Shown: one piece after another, positions 1-8,637 of the stretch
How the letters are laid out: every line of letters starts with the position of its first letter
Position numbering within the stretch: the stretch's first letter is position 1
Source of the DNA: Candidatus Latescibacterota bacterium
Lineage (GTDB): Bacteria; Latescibacterota; UBA2968; UBA8231
Length of the DNA stretch: 30,995 nucleotides
Assembly (NCBI GenBank): GCA_022825185.1
Contig: JAJDYK010000001.1
Span: 1-30,995, forward strand
Direction of reading: 5' to 3'
Notes under the pieces: model-generated
What the model saw: only the letters and a program-made list of their open reading frames with translations
The model's database searches: none
What the model was told of the DNA's origin: nothing
Program-made: the position numbers and the translations under genes

Positions 1-2925
1 GTAGGCAGCGTAGCCGAGGATTTCAAGTCACTGGTGCAGTTCCAAGTTGCCGAGACTCGCTTCCTCGCCAAAGAGTATGGCGAGGCAGCAAAGGAATACA
101 AGCGCTACGTCGAGTTATTCCCTGAGACGCCGGAAGCTGGCAAGGCGTATTTTTACGCGGGCTGGAGCGAGTTTAATACAAAAGAGTACGACCAATCCAT
201 CGAAACACTCAACGGCATGTTGGCGGCTTATCCGCAAGATCGCTATGCGCCGGATTCGCAGTTTCGTATCGCCAGTTCCTTTTACGAGAAGGGCGAGTAT
301 GCTAAAGCCGTTGAGATGGCCCAGACAGTCCTTGATAAGTATCCCAATAGTCCCGTCATTGCCCAAGCCCTTTATCTGGAGGCCAATGCCTACGACCAGA
401 TGGGGCGCGACGAGGAGGCAATTAAAGCCTACCGCGATGTGCGTAATCTCTACGACCGGATGTTTGAACTCTTGCGCGGTTCGTTTCGCGAGGGTAAAAA
501 TGTCGATTTTGAAAACTATCGACAGCTTTTTGAGACTTCCTCATTGCGCGTCGCTGAGATTTTCCGCAAAACAGACCAATTTGAGGAAGCCTACCAAGAG
601 TTGATCGCCGCCCAAGAAACTGCCGAGGAACGTTTTTATAAAGCCAAGGTGCAGATGAGAATCGGTGACAACTACATGGAGTGGGAAAAGTTCGACGAGG
701 CGTGGACTGCCTACAACCAAGTGATTGAACTCTACGGGGATACTCCTTATCCGCCGAATGCTCAGTATCAGAAAGGCGAAGCCAAGTACTTCGCTGGAGA
801 CTACGCTGCTGCCCGCGAAGACTACCTACAACTGTTGGTGGACTACCCGGATAGTGAGACGGGTTTGCGCTCCGCAGCGCTCTATAGTGCAGGCTGGTCT
901 GCGGAGAAACTCGGCGCGACCGATCAGGCTATCGCAAGCTACACGCAGGCAGTGGACAACTTTCCCCGCTCCGACCAAGCGCCGTTGTGCTTGTTGCGCA
1001 TCGCTCGGCTAAACTACGAGCAGCAGAAAGTTGAGGCGGCCATTGAAGCCTACAAGGCTATAACGGAAAGCTATCAGGATACTCGGCATACGGCTGATGC
1101 TTACTATGGCCTTGGTATTCTTTACCGAGACGAAGATCGGAAAGACGAAGCCATCGCTGCTTTTTCCAAGGTTGACCGCGATGCCCGCGAAACGTACATC
1201 GCCGCGCTGATTGAGGCGGCTAACCTCTACATTTCTCAAGATCGCATTGCCGAGGGGCGTGCGCTGCTCAATCAATTGTTGGAAGGCGTGACCGGCGACC
1301 GCGATTTGGAAGCTAGGGCCCATTTCCAGATGGCCCAACTCGACCTCAACAATAAAAACTACGTCGACGCAGTCGAGCGCTACACCATGGTGCTTGAAGA
1401 GTACCCAGAAAGCGATGTCATTCGCGACACCCGCTACGGGCGTGCATTGGCTTACCACTATTCGGGCCGTTACGACCGTGCGCTGATCGATTACAAGTGG
1501 CTGTTGGACACCAAGATTCCCAAGGCGATGCAGCTAAAGGTCTCCTTCTCGATGGCGCTTTCGTACTCGGCGGAAGGCAATGATGCCGAAGCGGAGAAGC
1601 TGCTGAACGAGGTCATTGCTTCTGGAGACGAGAGCTTGGTACGTTCGGCGCGGCTACAGCTAATCTCAATGGCCGAGAAGAAGGGCAACCCAGAAGAAGC
1701 GGTGCGCATCTATGAAGAGATGTTAGCTACTACTACCTCCAGTGAAGACCGGGAGCGCTTACTAATTCGCTTGGCCAATGCCTACTTCAAACTAGATAAG
1801 TTCCAGCAGAGTATTGAAGCGGCTCAGGAGCTGATTGACTTGGCCGTCAATGTCGAGAGCATTGCCAATGCCCTCTTCGTCCAAGGCAACTGTTTCTATA
1901 GGTCGGAGCAGTTCGTCCAAGCGATTGCCACGTATAACACTATTATTGAAAACTACCCGCAGATTGCTTGGGCCAAAAATGCCCAATTCCAAATAGGCGT
2001 AGCTTATAACAAGCTGTCGGCTAATGGCAATATTGACGTGCTGCCAGCGATGTCCCAAGCGTTCAATACCTACTACACCCAATACCCTGATGACGAGCGC
2101 GCTGTGCATGCCTATTACTACGATGCTTGGGCTCACTATCGGATGGGTAAATGGCGCGACGCTAGCGATGTTTTTGCTAGCCTAGCAGATAAGTATCCGC
2201 AGTCCCGCTATGCATCTGAGGCGCTTTTTCGCGCTGGCGATGCCCTGTTTAACATGACCAATAGAAGCGGCGTGGAGAACAAAAACCAGCACTATATAGA
2301 TGCTATGGTTTACTACGACCGAATTATTAGGCGCTATCCTCAGTCGAGCCATATGGACGATGCCCTCTACAACAAGGCTTGGTGCCTGATCAACCTCGAC
2401 CGCAAGGAAGAAGCGGTGCCAATTTTCGAGAGAATAGTCGCTGAACATCCCAACGGTACGTATGGGGCACGCAGCCAATTTACGCTCGGAGACTACTATT
2501 ACGGCCTCAAGGATTACGAGAAGGCCACCGCAAGCTATCAGACTTTCTTAGATCGCTTTCCCGCTGACAAGTTGACTGCCCAAGATCGAGCGCTGCCGAA
2601 CAAGGCAAGGACGCTACTCGGACATTTGGCTGAGATCGATGCCTACAATCTTTATGCAACGGGCGAGCAGCTTTTGGCCGAGAAGAATTACGACGAGGCC
2701 ATGGCGGTCTTCAAGGAAGTGCAGCAGAAGTATCCCCAAAGCGATCAGGCTGTCAATTCACTAGTCAACATCGGTGCCGCCTATATGGCCCAAGAGGAAT
2801 TCCGGCAGGCTGGTGAAGTCTTTCAGGAGGTCGTCGACAACTATGGCGACAACCCCAAATACGTGACGCAAGTGGACTACGCCAGAGAGCAGCTACAGGT
2901 AATGCAGGAAGCTCGCGTCCTCTAA
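1..2925 (+). CDS. Very long tetratricopeptide-repeat protein, 5' end outside the window
   Basis: The reading frame is open to the first base of the window, so the true start lies to the left; the GTG at 34 is only the first possible internal start. At least 974 residues are visible, almost all made of TPR-type helical hairpins with recurring A-x-Y-x-x-G and Y-P-x-S elements (for example YPQDRYAPDSQFRIA and YPNSPVIAQALY), roughly every 34-40 residues to the C-terminus. No enzyme domain is seen. TPR arrays of this kind (YbgF/CpoB and outer-membrane assembly lipoproteins are relatives) are protein-binding scaffolds and usually periplasmic when next to Tol/Exb genes. It lies 47 bases upstream of the ExbB-like gene on the same strand, so it probably belongs to the same envelope machine. 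Its export signal cannot be judged because the N-terminus is missing. The TPR nature is clear; the cellular role is inferred from the neighbours. Confidence 0.88.
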   Translation, partial: VGSVAEDFKSLVQFQVAETRFLAKEYGEAAKEYKRYVELFPETPEAGKAYFYAGWSEFNTKEYDQSIETLNGMLAAYPQDRYAPDSQFRIASSFYEKGEYAKAVEMAQTVLDKYPNSPVIAQALYLEANAYDQMGRDEEAIKAYRDVRNLYDRMFELLRGSFREGKNVDFENYRQLFETSSLRVAEIFRKTDQFEEAYQELIAAQETAEERFYKAKVQMRIGDNYMEWEKFDEAWTAYNQVIELYGDTPYPPNAQYQKGEAKYFAGDYAAAREDYLQLLVDYPDSETGLRSAALYSAGWSAEKLGATDQAIASYTQAVDNFPRSDQAPLCLLRIARLNYEQQKVEAAIEAYKAITESYQDTRHTADAYYGLGILYRDEDRKDEAIAAFSKVDRDARETYIAALIEAANLYISQDRIAEGRALLNQLLEGVTGDRDLEARAHFQMAQLDLNNKNYVDAVERYTMVLEEYPESDVIRDTRYGRALAYHYSGRYDRALIDYKWLLDTKIPKAMQLKVSFSMALSYSAEGNDAEAEKLLNEVIASGDESLVRSARLQLISMAEKKGNPEEAVRIYEEMLATTTSSEDRERLLIRLANAYFKLDKFQQSIEAAQELIDLAVNVESIANALFVQGNCFYRSEQFVQAIATYNTIIENYPQIAWAKNAQFQIGVAYNKLSANGNIDVLPAMSQAFNTYYTQYPDDERAVHAYYYDAWAHYRMGKWRDASDVFASLADKYPQSRYASEALFRAGDALFNMTNRSGVENKNQHYIDAMVYYDRIIRRYPQSSHMDDALYNKAWCLINLDRKEEAVPIFERIVAEHPNGTYGARSQFTLGDYYYGLKDYEKATASYQTFLDRFPADKLTAQDRALPNKARTLLGHLAEIDAYNLYATGEQLLAEKNYDEAMAVFKEVQQKYPQSDQAVNSLVNIGAAYMAQEEFRQAGEVFQEVVDNYGDNPKYVTQVDYAREQLQVMQEARVL

Positions 2926-2972
2926 CTTTTGCTTTTTTGCGTCCTAACTCTTCTTAAGGAGGGAAAAAGAAA

Positions 2973-3626
2973 ATGATTGAACTTTTTCGCGAAGGCGGAC
3001 CTTTCATGTATCCTTTGGGACTCTGGTCTATGCTTTCCATTGCGTTCTTTCTTGAGCGCATTTGGACATATGCACGGCTGCGCTCCGAGGACGAATTGGC
3101 CGAAATCACCAATGACATCAACGCACGTATAGACTCGGGTGCTTCTATTGACCAACTCAAGGAATACTGTGCTGAGGTTGGCAAACTAGAAGGCGAGGTG
3201 TACGGCGAGGGGATTGAGCGCTTTGAACACTTGTCGCGAGAGCAACGCACGATGGAAGAGATGCGCGAGGAAATGAACGGCACGGTTGAACGCGCCGCCT
3301 TGGCGTATCTTGAACGGTATCTAGCCGTTATCGACTTCGTGTCCAAGTCCGTGGTGTTGCTCGGCCTATTGGGCACGGTCAACGGTATGATCAACGCGTT
3401 TGAAGGTATTGCGGAAAAGGGGCTTGGAGAGCCGACGATCGTCGCCGCAGGTATTTCCGAAGCGCTAATCACTACAGTTACCGGTCTGGTGATCGCCGTG
3501 CCTTCAATCGCTATCTTCACGTACTTTAGCAACCGCGCCTCGGGCAAGTCTGTTGAGTTTGAAGCATATGGCCACGGTTTTGTGGACGCTCTGCTACGTC
3601 GTTGGCAAGGTACGCAAGCTGCCTAA
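2973..3626 (+). CDS. MotA/TolQ/ExbB-family proton channel protein
   Basis: 217 residues with three predicted membrane segments (about residues 11-27, 118-142 and 160-185), the layout of ExbB and TolQ. The core signature LLGLLGTVNGM (about 129-139) followed by GISEALITTVTGLVIAVP (160-177) matches the conserved pore region, including the threonines that line the channel. The family forms the inner-membrane proton channel that powers TonB, TolA or gliding systems. A strong AAGGAGGG ribosome site at 2956-2963 fixes the ATG. The cytoplasmic loop (about 35-115) is charged and helical. It is followed 29 bases later by the ExbD-like gene, so the two subunits are almost certainly cotranscribed. Whether it serves the TonB receptor at 10827-13610 or the DUF4159 fusion beside it cannot be decided from sequence; the operon favours the latter. 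Confidence 0.92.
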   Translation: MIELFREGGPFMYPLGLWSMLSIAFFLERIWTYARLRSEDELAEITNDINARIDSGASIDQLKEYCAEVGKLEGEVYGEGIERFEHLSREQRTMEEMREEMNGTVERAALAYLERYLAVIDFVSKSVVLLGLLGTVNGMINAFEGIAEKGLGEPTIVAAGISEALITTVTGLVIAVPSIAIFTYFSNRASGKSVEFEAYGHGFVDALLRRWQGTQAA

Positions 3627-3655
3627 GGCGGCTCTTCTTAGGAGGCATGAGATAG

Positions 3656-4063
3656 ATGGCTGATAGAGTAGAAAAAAAAGAACTGACCATGCCCGATCTG
3701 ACTCCGATGATTGACGTGGTCTTTCAGCTACTCATCTTCTTCATGGTAACCGCTGTGTTCGCCATTACTCCGGGTTTGGATATTAAGTTGCCTGAGGCCG
3801 AAGAGGCTCAGGCGCCGGAGAAGGAGAACCTCTTTATCGTCGTGGATCAGGACGGCAACATGAAGCTGAACCACAAGTCGGTGACCTTTGCAACTCTCAA
3901 AGAGGAATTGCAAGCGAAGAGACAGTTGTTGGACAACACCACTATGATTATCATCCAAGGAGACGAGCGCTCCACGCATGGGCAAATCGTCCAGATCATG
4001 GACATTGCTCGCCAAGTGGGCGTCGTTGATCAGGTCATCGCCACGGAACCGCAACGCAACTGA
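3656..4063 (+). CDS. ExbD/TolR-family biopolymer transport protein
   Basis: 135 residues: a short cytoplasmic tail, one transmembrane helix (about 17-36) and a periplasmic domain of about 95 residues. The membrane segment reads DLTPMIDVVFQLLIFFMVT and contains the proton-carrying aspartate (Asp20, equivalent to Asp25 of ExbD) in the normal LTPMIDVVF context. The periplasmic part ends with the GDERSTHGQIVQIMDIAR segment typical of ExbD/TolR. In the family, this protein dimerises inside the ExbB pentamer and couples proton flow to movement of a partner anchor. The ATG is set by an AGGAGG at 3640-3645. It is 37 bases upstream of the DUF4159 fusion gene. Nothing essential appears to be missing. 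Confidence 0.93.
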   Translation: MADRVEKKELTMPDLTPMIDVVFQLLIFFMVTAVFAITPGLDIKLPEAEEAQAPEKENLFIVVDQDGNMKLNHKSVTFATLKEELQAKRQLLDNTTMIIIQGDERSTHGQIVQIMDIARQVGVVDQVIATEPQRN

Positions 4064-4100
4064 ATGAGGTTTCTAGGCCCTGTTAATAGGGGGAAGAACT

Positions 4101-5462
4101 GTGGTAGACGAGTATAAAAAAGCAGTACAAGCCCAGCGCCAAAAAACGGCCTATATGGCTGTCGGTGCGGCCTTTCTCATTCACGTACTTTTCATCCTGT
4201 CCAAGTGGGTGGTAATCGCCGCTGGTTTGGCGGGTGTTGGAGTACTGTTATACGCCCTATATACGGCTACCACCGGCCGTCGGCTGAGCATGGGAGTGGC
4301 ATTTGTCCTCTCATTATCCATCCACGTTGGCGTATTCGTTTACGATCATCTTTTCGGCATTGGCGAAGAACAGGAACAGGAGACACTTATTATTTTCCGT
4401 GCTCCTCCGCCTATTCTCGAAAAGAACTTTGACTTAGCCAAGCGACCTGAGATATCCGAAGTGCAGATGGAGATGCTACAGTCGATGGCACCGCCGGATT
4501 TGCCGCAGGATATATCGGCGATAGCCGATGTTAGTGCGGTAGGTAGCGACTTACTGAGTTCGGTTTTACCCGGTACGCAGGTCTTGGGTGCCTTTTCGGG
4601 TGCCAAGGCCGAAGAGTTGGCCTTCGACGAGGTCGCGATGATCGAAGTGGCGGAAACGTCGGCACCAGTGCAAGAGGCTCTGAGCCTGAGGCATGAATTG
4701 CTCAATGTTGGCGACTTAGACATCGGCCGCTATCAAGCGGTCTTGATTCACGATCCCGACAATAAACGCAATATCCGCGGCTTCTTTAACATGACAGTTA
4801 TTGACTACGATATCGCAGACAAGAATCGCGATCGGTTCCCAACTGCGGTAGAGGAGTTGATGCGCTATATGCGCGACCATACCCAAATTAATGCCCGTAT
4901 TGAGGGCACGACCTTGGAATTTTCGGATCCGCGCATCATGGATGCCCCCATGATTTATGTGACGGGCAACGATGCTGTCTTGCAAATCAGCGATACAGAG
5001 AAAACCAACCTAGGCGACTATCTCAAGAATGGTGGTTTTCTCTATGCCGAGGAAATTCGCCAAAGCGACGCTGAGAACGGACTTGACGGCAAAGAAGCCG
5101 GGGTTTCGGGTACGCCGTTTGACCGTCAGTTCAAGGCCCTGATGAAAGATCCGCTGGTGTTAGGTAGCGACGGCTCCAAGTGGCAGAAAGTGCCCAAGAG
5201 CCACGATCTCTACTATAGCTTCTGGGATTTTCCCGATGGTCCGCCTATGGGCGGCGCACCGGCTGGCAATGTATTCGATTTGGAGATGTTGGAACTACGC
5301 GGTCGGGTTGCGGTCGTCTTCAGCGACCTAAATATTAGCTGGTACTGGGGAGACCCGCTGGCTGATGCACGAGAACGCGGGTTGCAGTTCGGGGTCAACC
5401 TAATCGTCTATGCGTTGACTCAGCCAGGTGGCATCGCCAACGTGACCCAGTTTACTCAATAA
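4101..5462 (+). CDS. TonB-like membrane anchor fused to a DUF4159-like domain
   Basis: 453 residues, GTG start preceded by a purine-rich AGGGGGAAG. The N-terminus has hydrophobic segments at about 17-33, 36-55 and 63-82. Two of them carry the TonB/TolA-type pattern of a small residue four positions before a histidine: A-F-L-I-H (24-28) and S-L-S-I-H (71-75), the latter like S-V-C-I-H of E. coli TonB. An acidic, proline-containing stretch follows (IFRAPPPILEKNFDLAKRPE), then a low-complexity linker. From about residue 205 to the end is a globular domain resembling DUF4159: YVTGND, then DYLKNGGFLYAEE, then DLNISWYWGDP and GLQFGVNLIVYALTQPGG. Such domains have a GATase-like fold and no assigned activity. 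Position after exbB- and exbD-like genes suggests it is the moving part energised by that channel. The domain match is from memory of the family and is fairly sure; the function is inference. Confidence 0.8.
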   Translation: MVDEYKKAVQAQRQKTAYMAVGAAFLIHVLFILSKWVVIAAGLAGVGVLLYALYTATTGRRLSMGVAFVLSLSIHVGVFVYDHLFGIGEEQEQETLIIFRAPPPILEKNFDLAKRPEISEVQMEMLQSMAPPDLPQDISAIADVSAVGSDLLSSVLPGTQVLGAFSGAKAEELAFDEVAMIEVAETSAPVQEALSLRHELLNVGDLDIGRYQAVLIHDPDNKRNIRGFFNMTVIDYDIADKNRDRFPTAVEELMRYMRDHTQINARIEGTTLEFSDPRIMDAPMIYVTGNDAVLQISDTEKTNLGDYLKNGGFLYAEEIRQSDAENGLDGKEAGVSGTPFDRQFKALMKDPLVLGSDGSKWQKVPKSHDLYYSFWDFPDGPPMGGAPAGNVFDLEMLELRGRVAVVFSDLNISWYWGDPLADARERGLQFGVNLIVYALTQPGGIANVTQFTQ

Positions 5463-5487
5463 GCACCTTCAAGCAGCAAGAAGCTTG

Positions 5488-5527
5488 GATGCCCTATCGG
5501 TAAACACCGGTAGGGCATCTTTATTTT
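5488..5527 (+). terminator. Rho-independent terminator of the envelope operon
   Basis: A 13-base-pair stem (gatgccctatcgg at 5488-5500 with ccggtagggcatc at 5507-5519, one G-U pair) closes a 6-base loop and is followed by a T-rich run TTTATTTT. It sits 26 bases after the DUF4159 fusion stop and between convergent genes. The other side lacks a good T-run, so it mainly serves the plus strand. Confidence 0.88.
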
Positions 5528-5543
5528 AACCATTCACTTCTAC

Positions 5544-6827
5544 TCACGCCGATCTTCTTATTTGATCCCAGACGTCGAAGTAGGTCGGAAAAGTTTTGCC
5601 GACGCATCCTGGGTCGTTGATGTGGATTCCGGGCACTCGCAATCCGACTAGAGCAAAACTCATAGCTACTCGGTGATCCTTATAGGTCTCGATGCTGCTA
5701 CTTTTGGGTTTGGAAGGCATGATAGTAACGCCATCTCTGTGCTCTTTTACTGCTACACCGAGCCGAAGCAGTTGGGCGACCATAGCGGCAATCCGATCGG
5801 TTTCCTGCCAGCGCGTGTGCTCGATGTTGCGGATCCGCACAGGATTCTTGGCAAAGGGAGCGATCGCAGCTAGCGTCAGCGAGGTATCTGATATAGCCTT
5901 CATATCGACGTCGATTCCCCTGAGTTGGTCCGGCCCGATCACCTCAACTCCGCGAGTGTAACGGTTGACTGTACATCCCATTTTCTCGAGCACATTGACG
6001 AAGTGGATATCGCCTTGGGCTGAGTCGGCGGCAATGTCGGCTACGCGCACCCGACCACCGGTGAGCGCAGCGGCGGCAAAGAAGTACGAGGCGTTGGAAG
6101 CATCCGGTTCAATGGAGTAAGCACGGGGCGTATAGCATTGGCCGCCAGCGACTCGAAAGCGCTGGTACTCGTCGTGCTCGACCTCGATTCCAAATGCCTG
6201 CATTACCGCCATAGTGATGTCGATATATTCGGTCTTGAACTCGCTGACCATTTCGATTTCCAAGCCGTTGTCGGCATAGGGAGCGACGAGCAGCAGCGAA
6301 GTGAGGAACTGGCTACTCTTGCTGGCGTCGAGCCGGGTTTTTCCACCTCTGAACCCCTTGGCTTGCACCTCTATGGGCAGGCATCCATTGCGCGAGCGAG
6401 CGTCGATACCGAGTTGGCCGAGTGCGTCGAGTAGGTCGGCCATCGGGCGGCTCTGGCGCATGGGTGCGTCGCCGTCGATGATGAAGGTTCCATTGCCGAG
6501 CGCGACATAGCTTGTGATTGACCGAGAAGTAGTGCCCGAATTGCCGATGTACAGCTCGGCACCATCGACGGGAATCCGTCCTCCATTGCCTGCGACCACA
6601 AAGCTGGCCGCCTTTGGATCGGCCTCTATAGAGACGCCGAGTTTGTGCAGCGCCTGGACCATGTAGTCGGTGTCGTCGCTAAAGAGTCCGCCCGTAAGGT
6701 GCGATTCTCCGTTAGCTAGTGCTGCAACCAGTAGCGCCCGGTTGGTATAGCTTTTGGAACCGGGAACGGAGACTTCGGCGTCGAGAGGTTTTTGCAGAGG
6801 TTGTATTTCGAGCGAATCAGTGTTCAT
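5544..6827 (-). CDS. aroA: 3-phosphoshikimate 1-carboxyvinyltransferase (EPSP synthase)
   Basis: 427 residues, the normal length. It joins phosphoenolpyruvate to shikimate-3-phosphate in the cytoplasm, sixth step of the shikimate pathway. Visible motifs: PGSKSYTNRAL (22-32, catalytic Lys25), GNSGTTSR (95-102), PDASNASYFFAAAAL, the aspartate in AISDTSLTLAA, ETDRIA and YKDHRVAMSFALVGLR, then CVGKTFPTYF near the end. All belong to the two-domain EPSP synthase fold. The residue after the GNxGTxxR arginine is Ser103, where E. coli has Pro101; see the finding. The ATG at 6827 lacks a clear ribosome site and is touched by a perfect 12-base palindrome. It stands alone, convergent with the envelope operon and divergent from the aldolase gene. 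Confidence 0.97.
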   Translation of the reverse strand: MNTDSLEIQPLQKPLDAEVSVPGSKSYTNRALLVAALANGESHLTGGLFSDDTDYMVQALHKLGVSIEADPKAASFVVAGNGGRIPVDGAELYIGNSGTTSRSITSYVALGNGTFIIDGDAPMRQSRPMADLLDALGQLGIDARSRNGCLPIEVQAKGFRGGKTRLDASKSSQFLTSLLLVAPYADNGLEIEMVSEFKTEYIDITMAVMQAFGIEVEHDEYQRFRVAGGQCYTPRAYSIEPDASNASYFFAAAALTGGRVRVADIAADSAQGDIHFVNVLEKMGCTVNRYTRGVEVIGPDQLRGIDVDMKAISDTSLTLAAIAPFAKNPVRIRNIEHTRWQETDRIAAMVAQLLRLGVAVKEHRDGVTIMPSKPKSSSIETYKDHRVAMSFALVGLRVPGIHINDPGCVGKTFPTYFDVWDQIRRSA

Positions 6828-6980
6828 GTTTAGCTAAACGTTGGGTGGCATGATGCGAGCGGCACGAGGCCATGCATAATCTGGTATCTCGCGGTGTTCT
6901 GAGCAATGCTTGCTTGGGAGGTCTTAGGCTGGAGGGCGCCGGTGTTTTCCTCTACATTTATTCGCGAAAGGAATGCGTCA

Positions 6981-7877
6981 ATGTCATCAGTCAAGAAGCC
7001 GGACGAGATCAAAAATTTACTTGAAGGTCCGGTCAATTCCATCCCCACCACATTTTTGCCCAACGGCCAACTAGATTGGGAGGGCATCGGCCGCATAATC
7101 GACATCGGTATCGCCAGCGGCAGCAAGGTCAGCTTGCTGACCTACGGGGATAGCCAGTTCGAGTTCCTCAGCGATGAAGAAGTCGCCCAGCTCACTCGCT
7201 TCTTGGTTGACCGGGTCGCCGGACGGGCGTTGACGGTGGCGGCCACTCGGCGCTGGCCAGACGATCGAGCGGTCCAGTTCGCCGAGTATTGCCGCAGTTG
7301 GGGAGCCGACGTGCTGATGGTGCTGCCGCCGGAACAAGCCCAGCCACAGGGCAAGGTCGTTCAATACCGCAAAGTAGCCCAAGTCATGCCTCTGATGTTG
7401 GTGGGGTGTCCTCCCTATGAAATCCTCGACGAGCTACTCGACGCACCCAACATCTGCACCTTCAAAGAAGACGGCACACTCGAATACGCGAAGGCGACTG
7501 TGCACCGCTATGGCGATCGGTGGAAGTTCATGACCGGCGGGGGACTATGGCGCAATTTTGCACAATGGCCCTGCGGCATCCGCGCCTTCTTTTGCTATCC
7601 ATCTTCTTTTGCCCCCCACATAGCACAAAGCTACTGGCAGGCCTTCCAAGACGGCGATGCCAAAACGGCCCAGACTATCATCACCCAAATCGAAGAACCC
7701 TTCTGGGGAGTGGCCACAGACGTGCTAGGTGGCGGCCAGGCCGTGTGGCGCACCGCGCTGGAACTCAATGGCATTGCTTCGCGCTGGTTGCGGCCGCCTA
7801 TGGTCACGGCCACAGACGAGGAGGTGGAGAAGATCGGTGCCGTCTTGGATGCCATCGGGCTGATAAATCCCCTCTGA
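6981..7877 (+). CDS. DapA/NanA-family (dihydrodipicolinate-synthase-like) aldolase, divergent
   Basis: 298 residues starting at the ATG at 6981, chosen over an in-frame ATG at 6906 because GAAAGGA lies just upstream and the first 25 residues of the longer form do not resemble the family. It is a class I aldolase TIM barrel: the segment IPTTFLPNGQLDWEGI (21-36), LLTYGDSQFEFLSDEE (52-67) where the family has GTTGE, and the Schiff-base lysine Lys162 in ICTFKEDG. The family condenses or cleaves pyruvate or other 2-oxo acids with aldehydes. The usual YNxP tyrosine is absent; the equivalent stretch reads LVGCPPYEIL, so true DapA activity is unlikely. The next gene follows after 36 bases. Family confident, substrate unknown. 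Confidence 0.85.
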   Translation: MSSVKKPDEIKNLLEGPVNSIPTTFLPNGQLDWEGIGRIIDIGIASGSKVSLLTYGDSQFEFLSDEEVAQLTRFLVDRVAGRALTVAATRRWPDDRAVQFAEYCRSWGADVLMVLPPEQAQPQGKVVQYRKVAQVMPLMLVGCPPYEILDELLDAPNICTFKEDGTLEYAKATVHRYGDRWKFMTGGGLWRNFAQWPCGIRAFFCYPSSFAPHIAQSYWQAFQDGDAKTAQTIITQIEEPFWGVATDVLGGGQAVWRTALELNGIASRWLRPPMVTATDEEVEKIGAVLDAIGLINPL

Positions 7878-7913
7878 GACGAGAAACTCTTCTTCCAAGG
7901 GAGGAGACCTGCC

Positions 7914-8594
7914 ATGCTACTACGTATAGCTATCCTATGCATTCTATGGGTCTTGCCCACCGCCGCTCAGGACGGACTGCTGGGTACTTGGGAACATAGT
8001 CAAGAAGGAATTGAGGGGTTCCGCTTTACTTGGATCGACACCCTAGAAAAGAAGACCTTTGAAAATGCCACTGTTTTTTACGACACGGTGGCAGGCCAAG
8101 CCTCCCGCCGCGTGACTTTCCGAGAGGACGGGAGCGCCCACCTCAATTCCGTGAGGGTTTCTGACTTCAGCGACTTTTCCGAGGCAGTGTTGACGGCCTT
8201 AAAAGAACGGGGCCGCCTCTTCGACTCTAGGACCTACGACGGGATAGGTACTTGGCGTACTGCTGGCGACAGTCTGTGGATCGGGTACGACGAATTCATC
8301 ATATATGAAGGCGATACTGAGATCCGACTCTCCGAGTTTTCTGCTGAGGATTTTATCCACGAAGGCGCTGGGGAAGAGATATCTGAGGAAGACCGCGCCG
8401 CCGTAGAAGCATTCTATTCCCATTTCTTCAACCTCACTAAAGAGCAAATGGAGTTCGCCGGCACGTACCAGCTCGCAGGTGATAGGCTCTTTCTCACTTC
8501 TCTAGGCGTGGACGGTGCAGACCGCACCCGCGCGTACACTCGTACTACCGCTGTTACCGCCAACCCACATCAGTTGGGGGGCGCGGGACCCTGA
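7914..8594 (+). CDS. Secreted hypothetical protein, possibly lipocalin-like
   Basis: 226 residues with a clear Sec signal peptide (MLLRIAILCILWVLPTAAQ, cleavage after about residue 18). No lipobox cysteine at the cut site. The mature part opens with GLLGTWEHS and repeats the pattern of antiparallel strands with G-T-W and W-x-G-Y-D elements (GIGTWRTAGDSLWIGYDEF, then GTYQLAGDRLFLTSLG), suggesting a small beta-barrel of the lipocalin-like (THAP/DUF-type) kind. I do not recognise a specific family. GGGAGGAG at about 7899-7906 supports the ATG. It lies between the aldolase and the MORN-repeat gene on the same strand and may share their transcript. Confidence 0.7.
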   Translation: MLLRIAILCILWVLPTAAQDGLLGTWEHSQEGIEGFRFTWIDTLEKKTFENATVFYDTVAGQASRRVTFREDGSAHLNSVRVSDFSDFSEAVLTALKERGRLFDSRTYDGIGTWRTAGDSLWIGYDEFIIYEGDTEIRLSEFSAEDFIHEGAGEEISEEDRAAVEAFYSHFFNLTKEQMEFAGTYQLAGDRLFLTSLGVDGADRTRAYTRTTAVTANPHQLGGAGP

Positions 8595-8637
8595 ATGCCG
8601 GTTAATAACGTATCGGCCAATTAATGCGGAGGGAATC

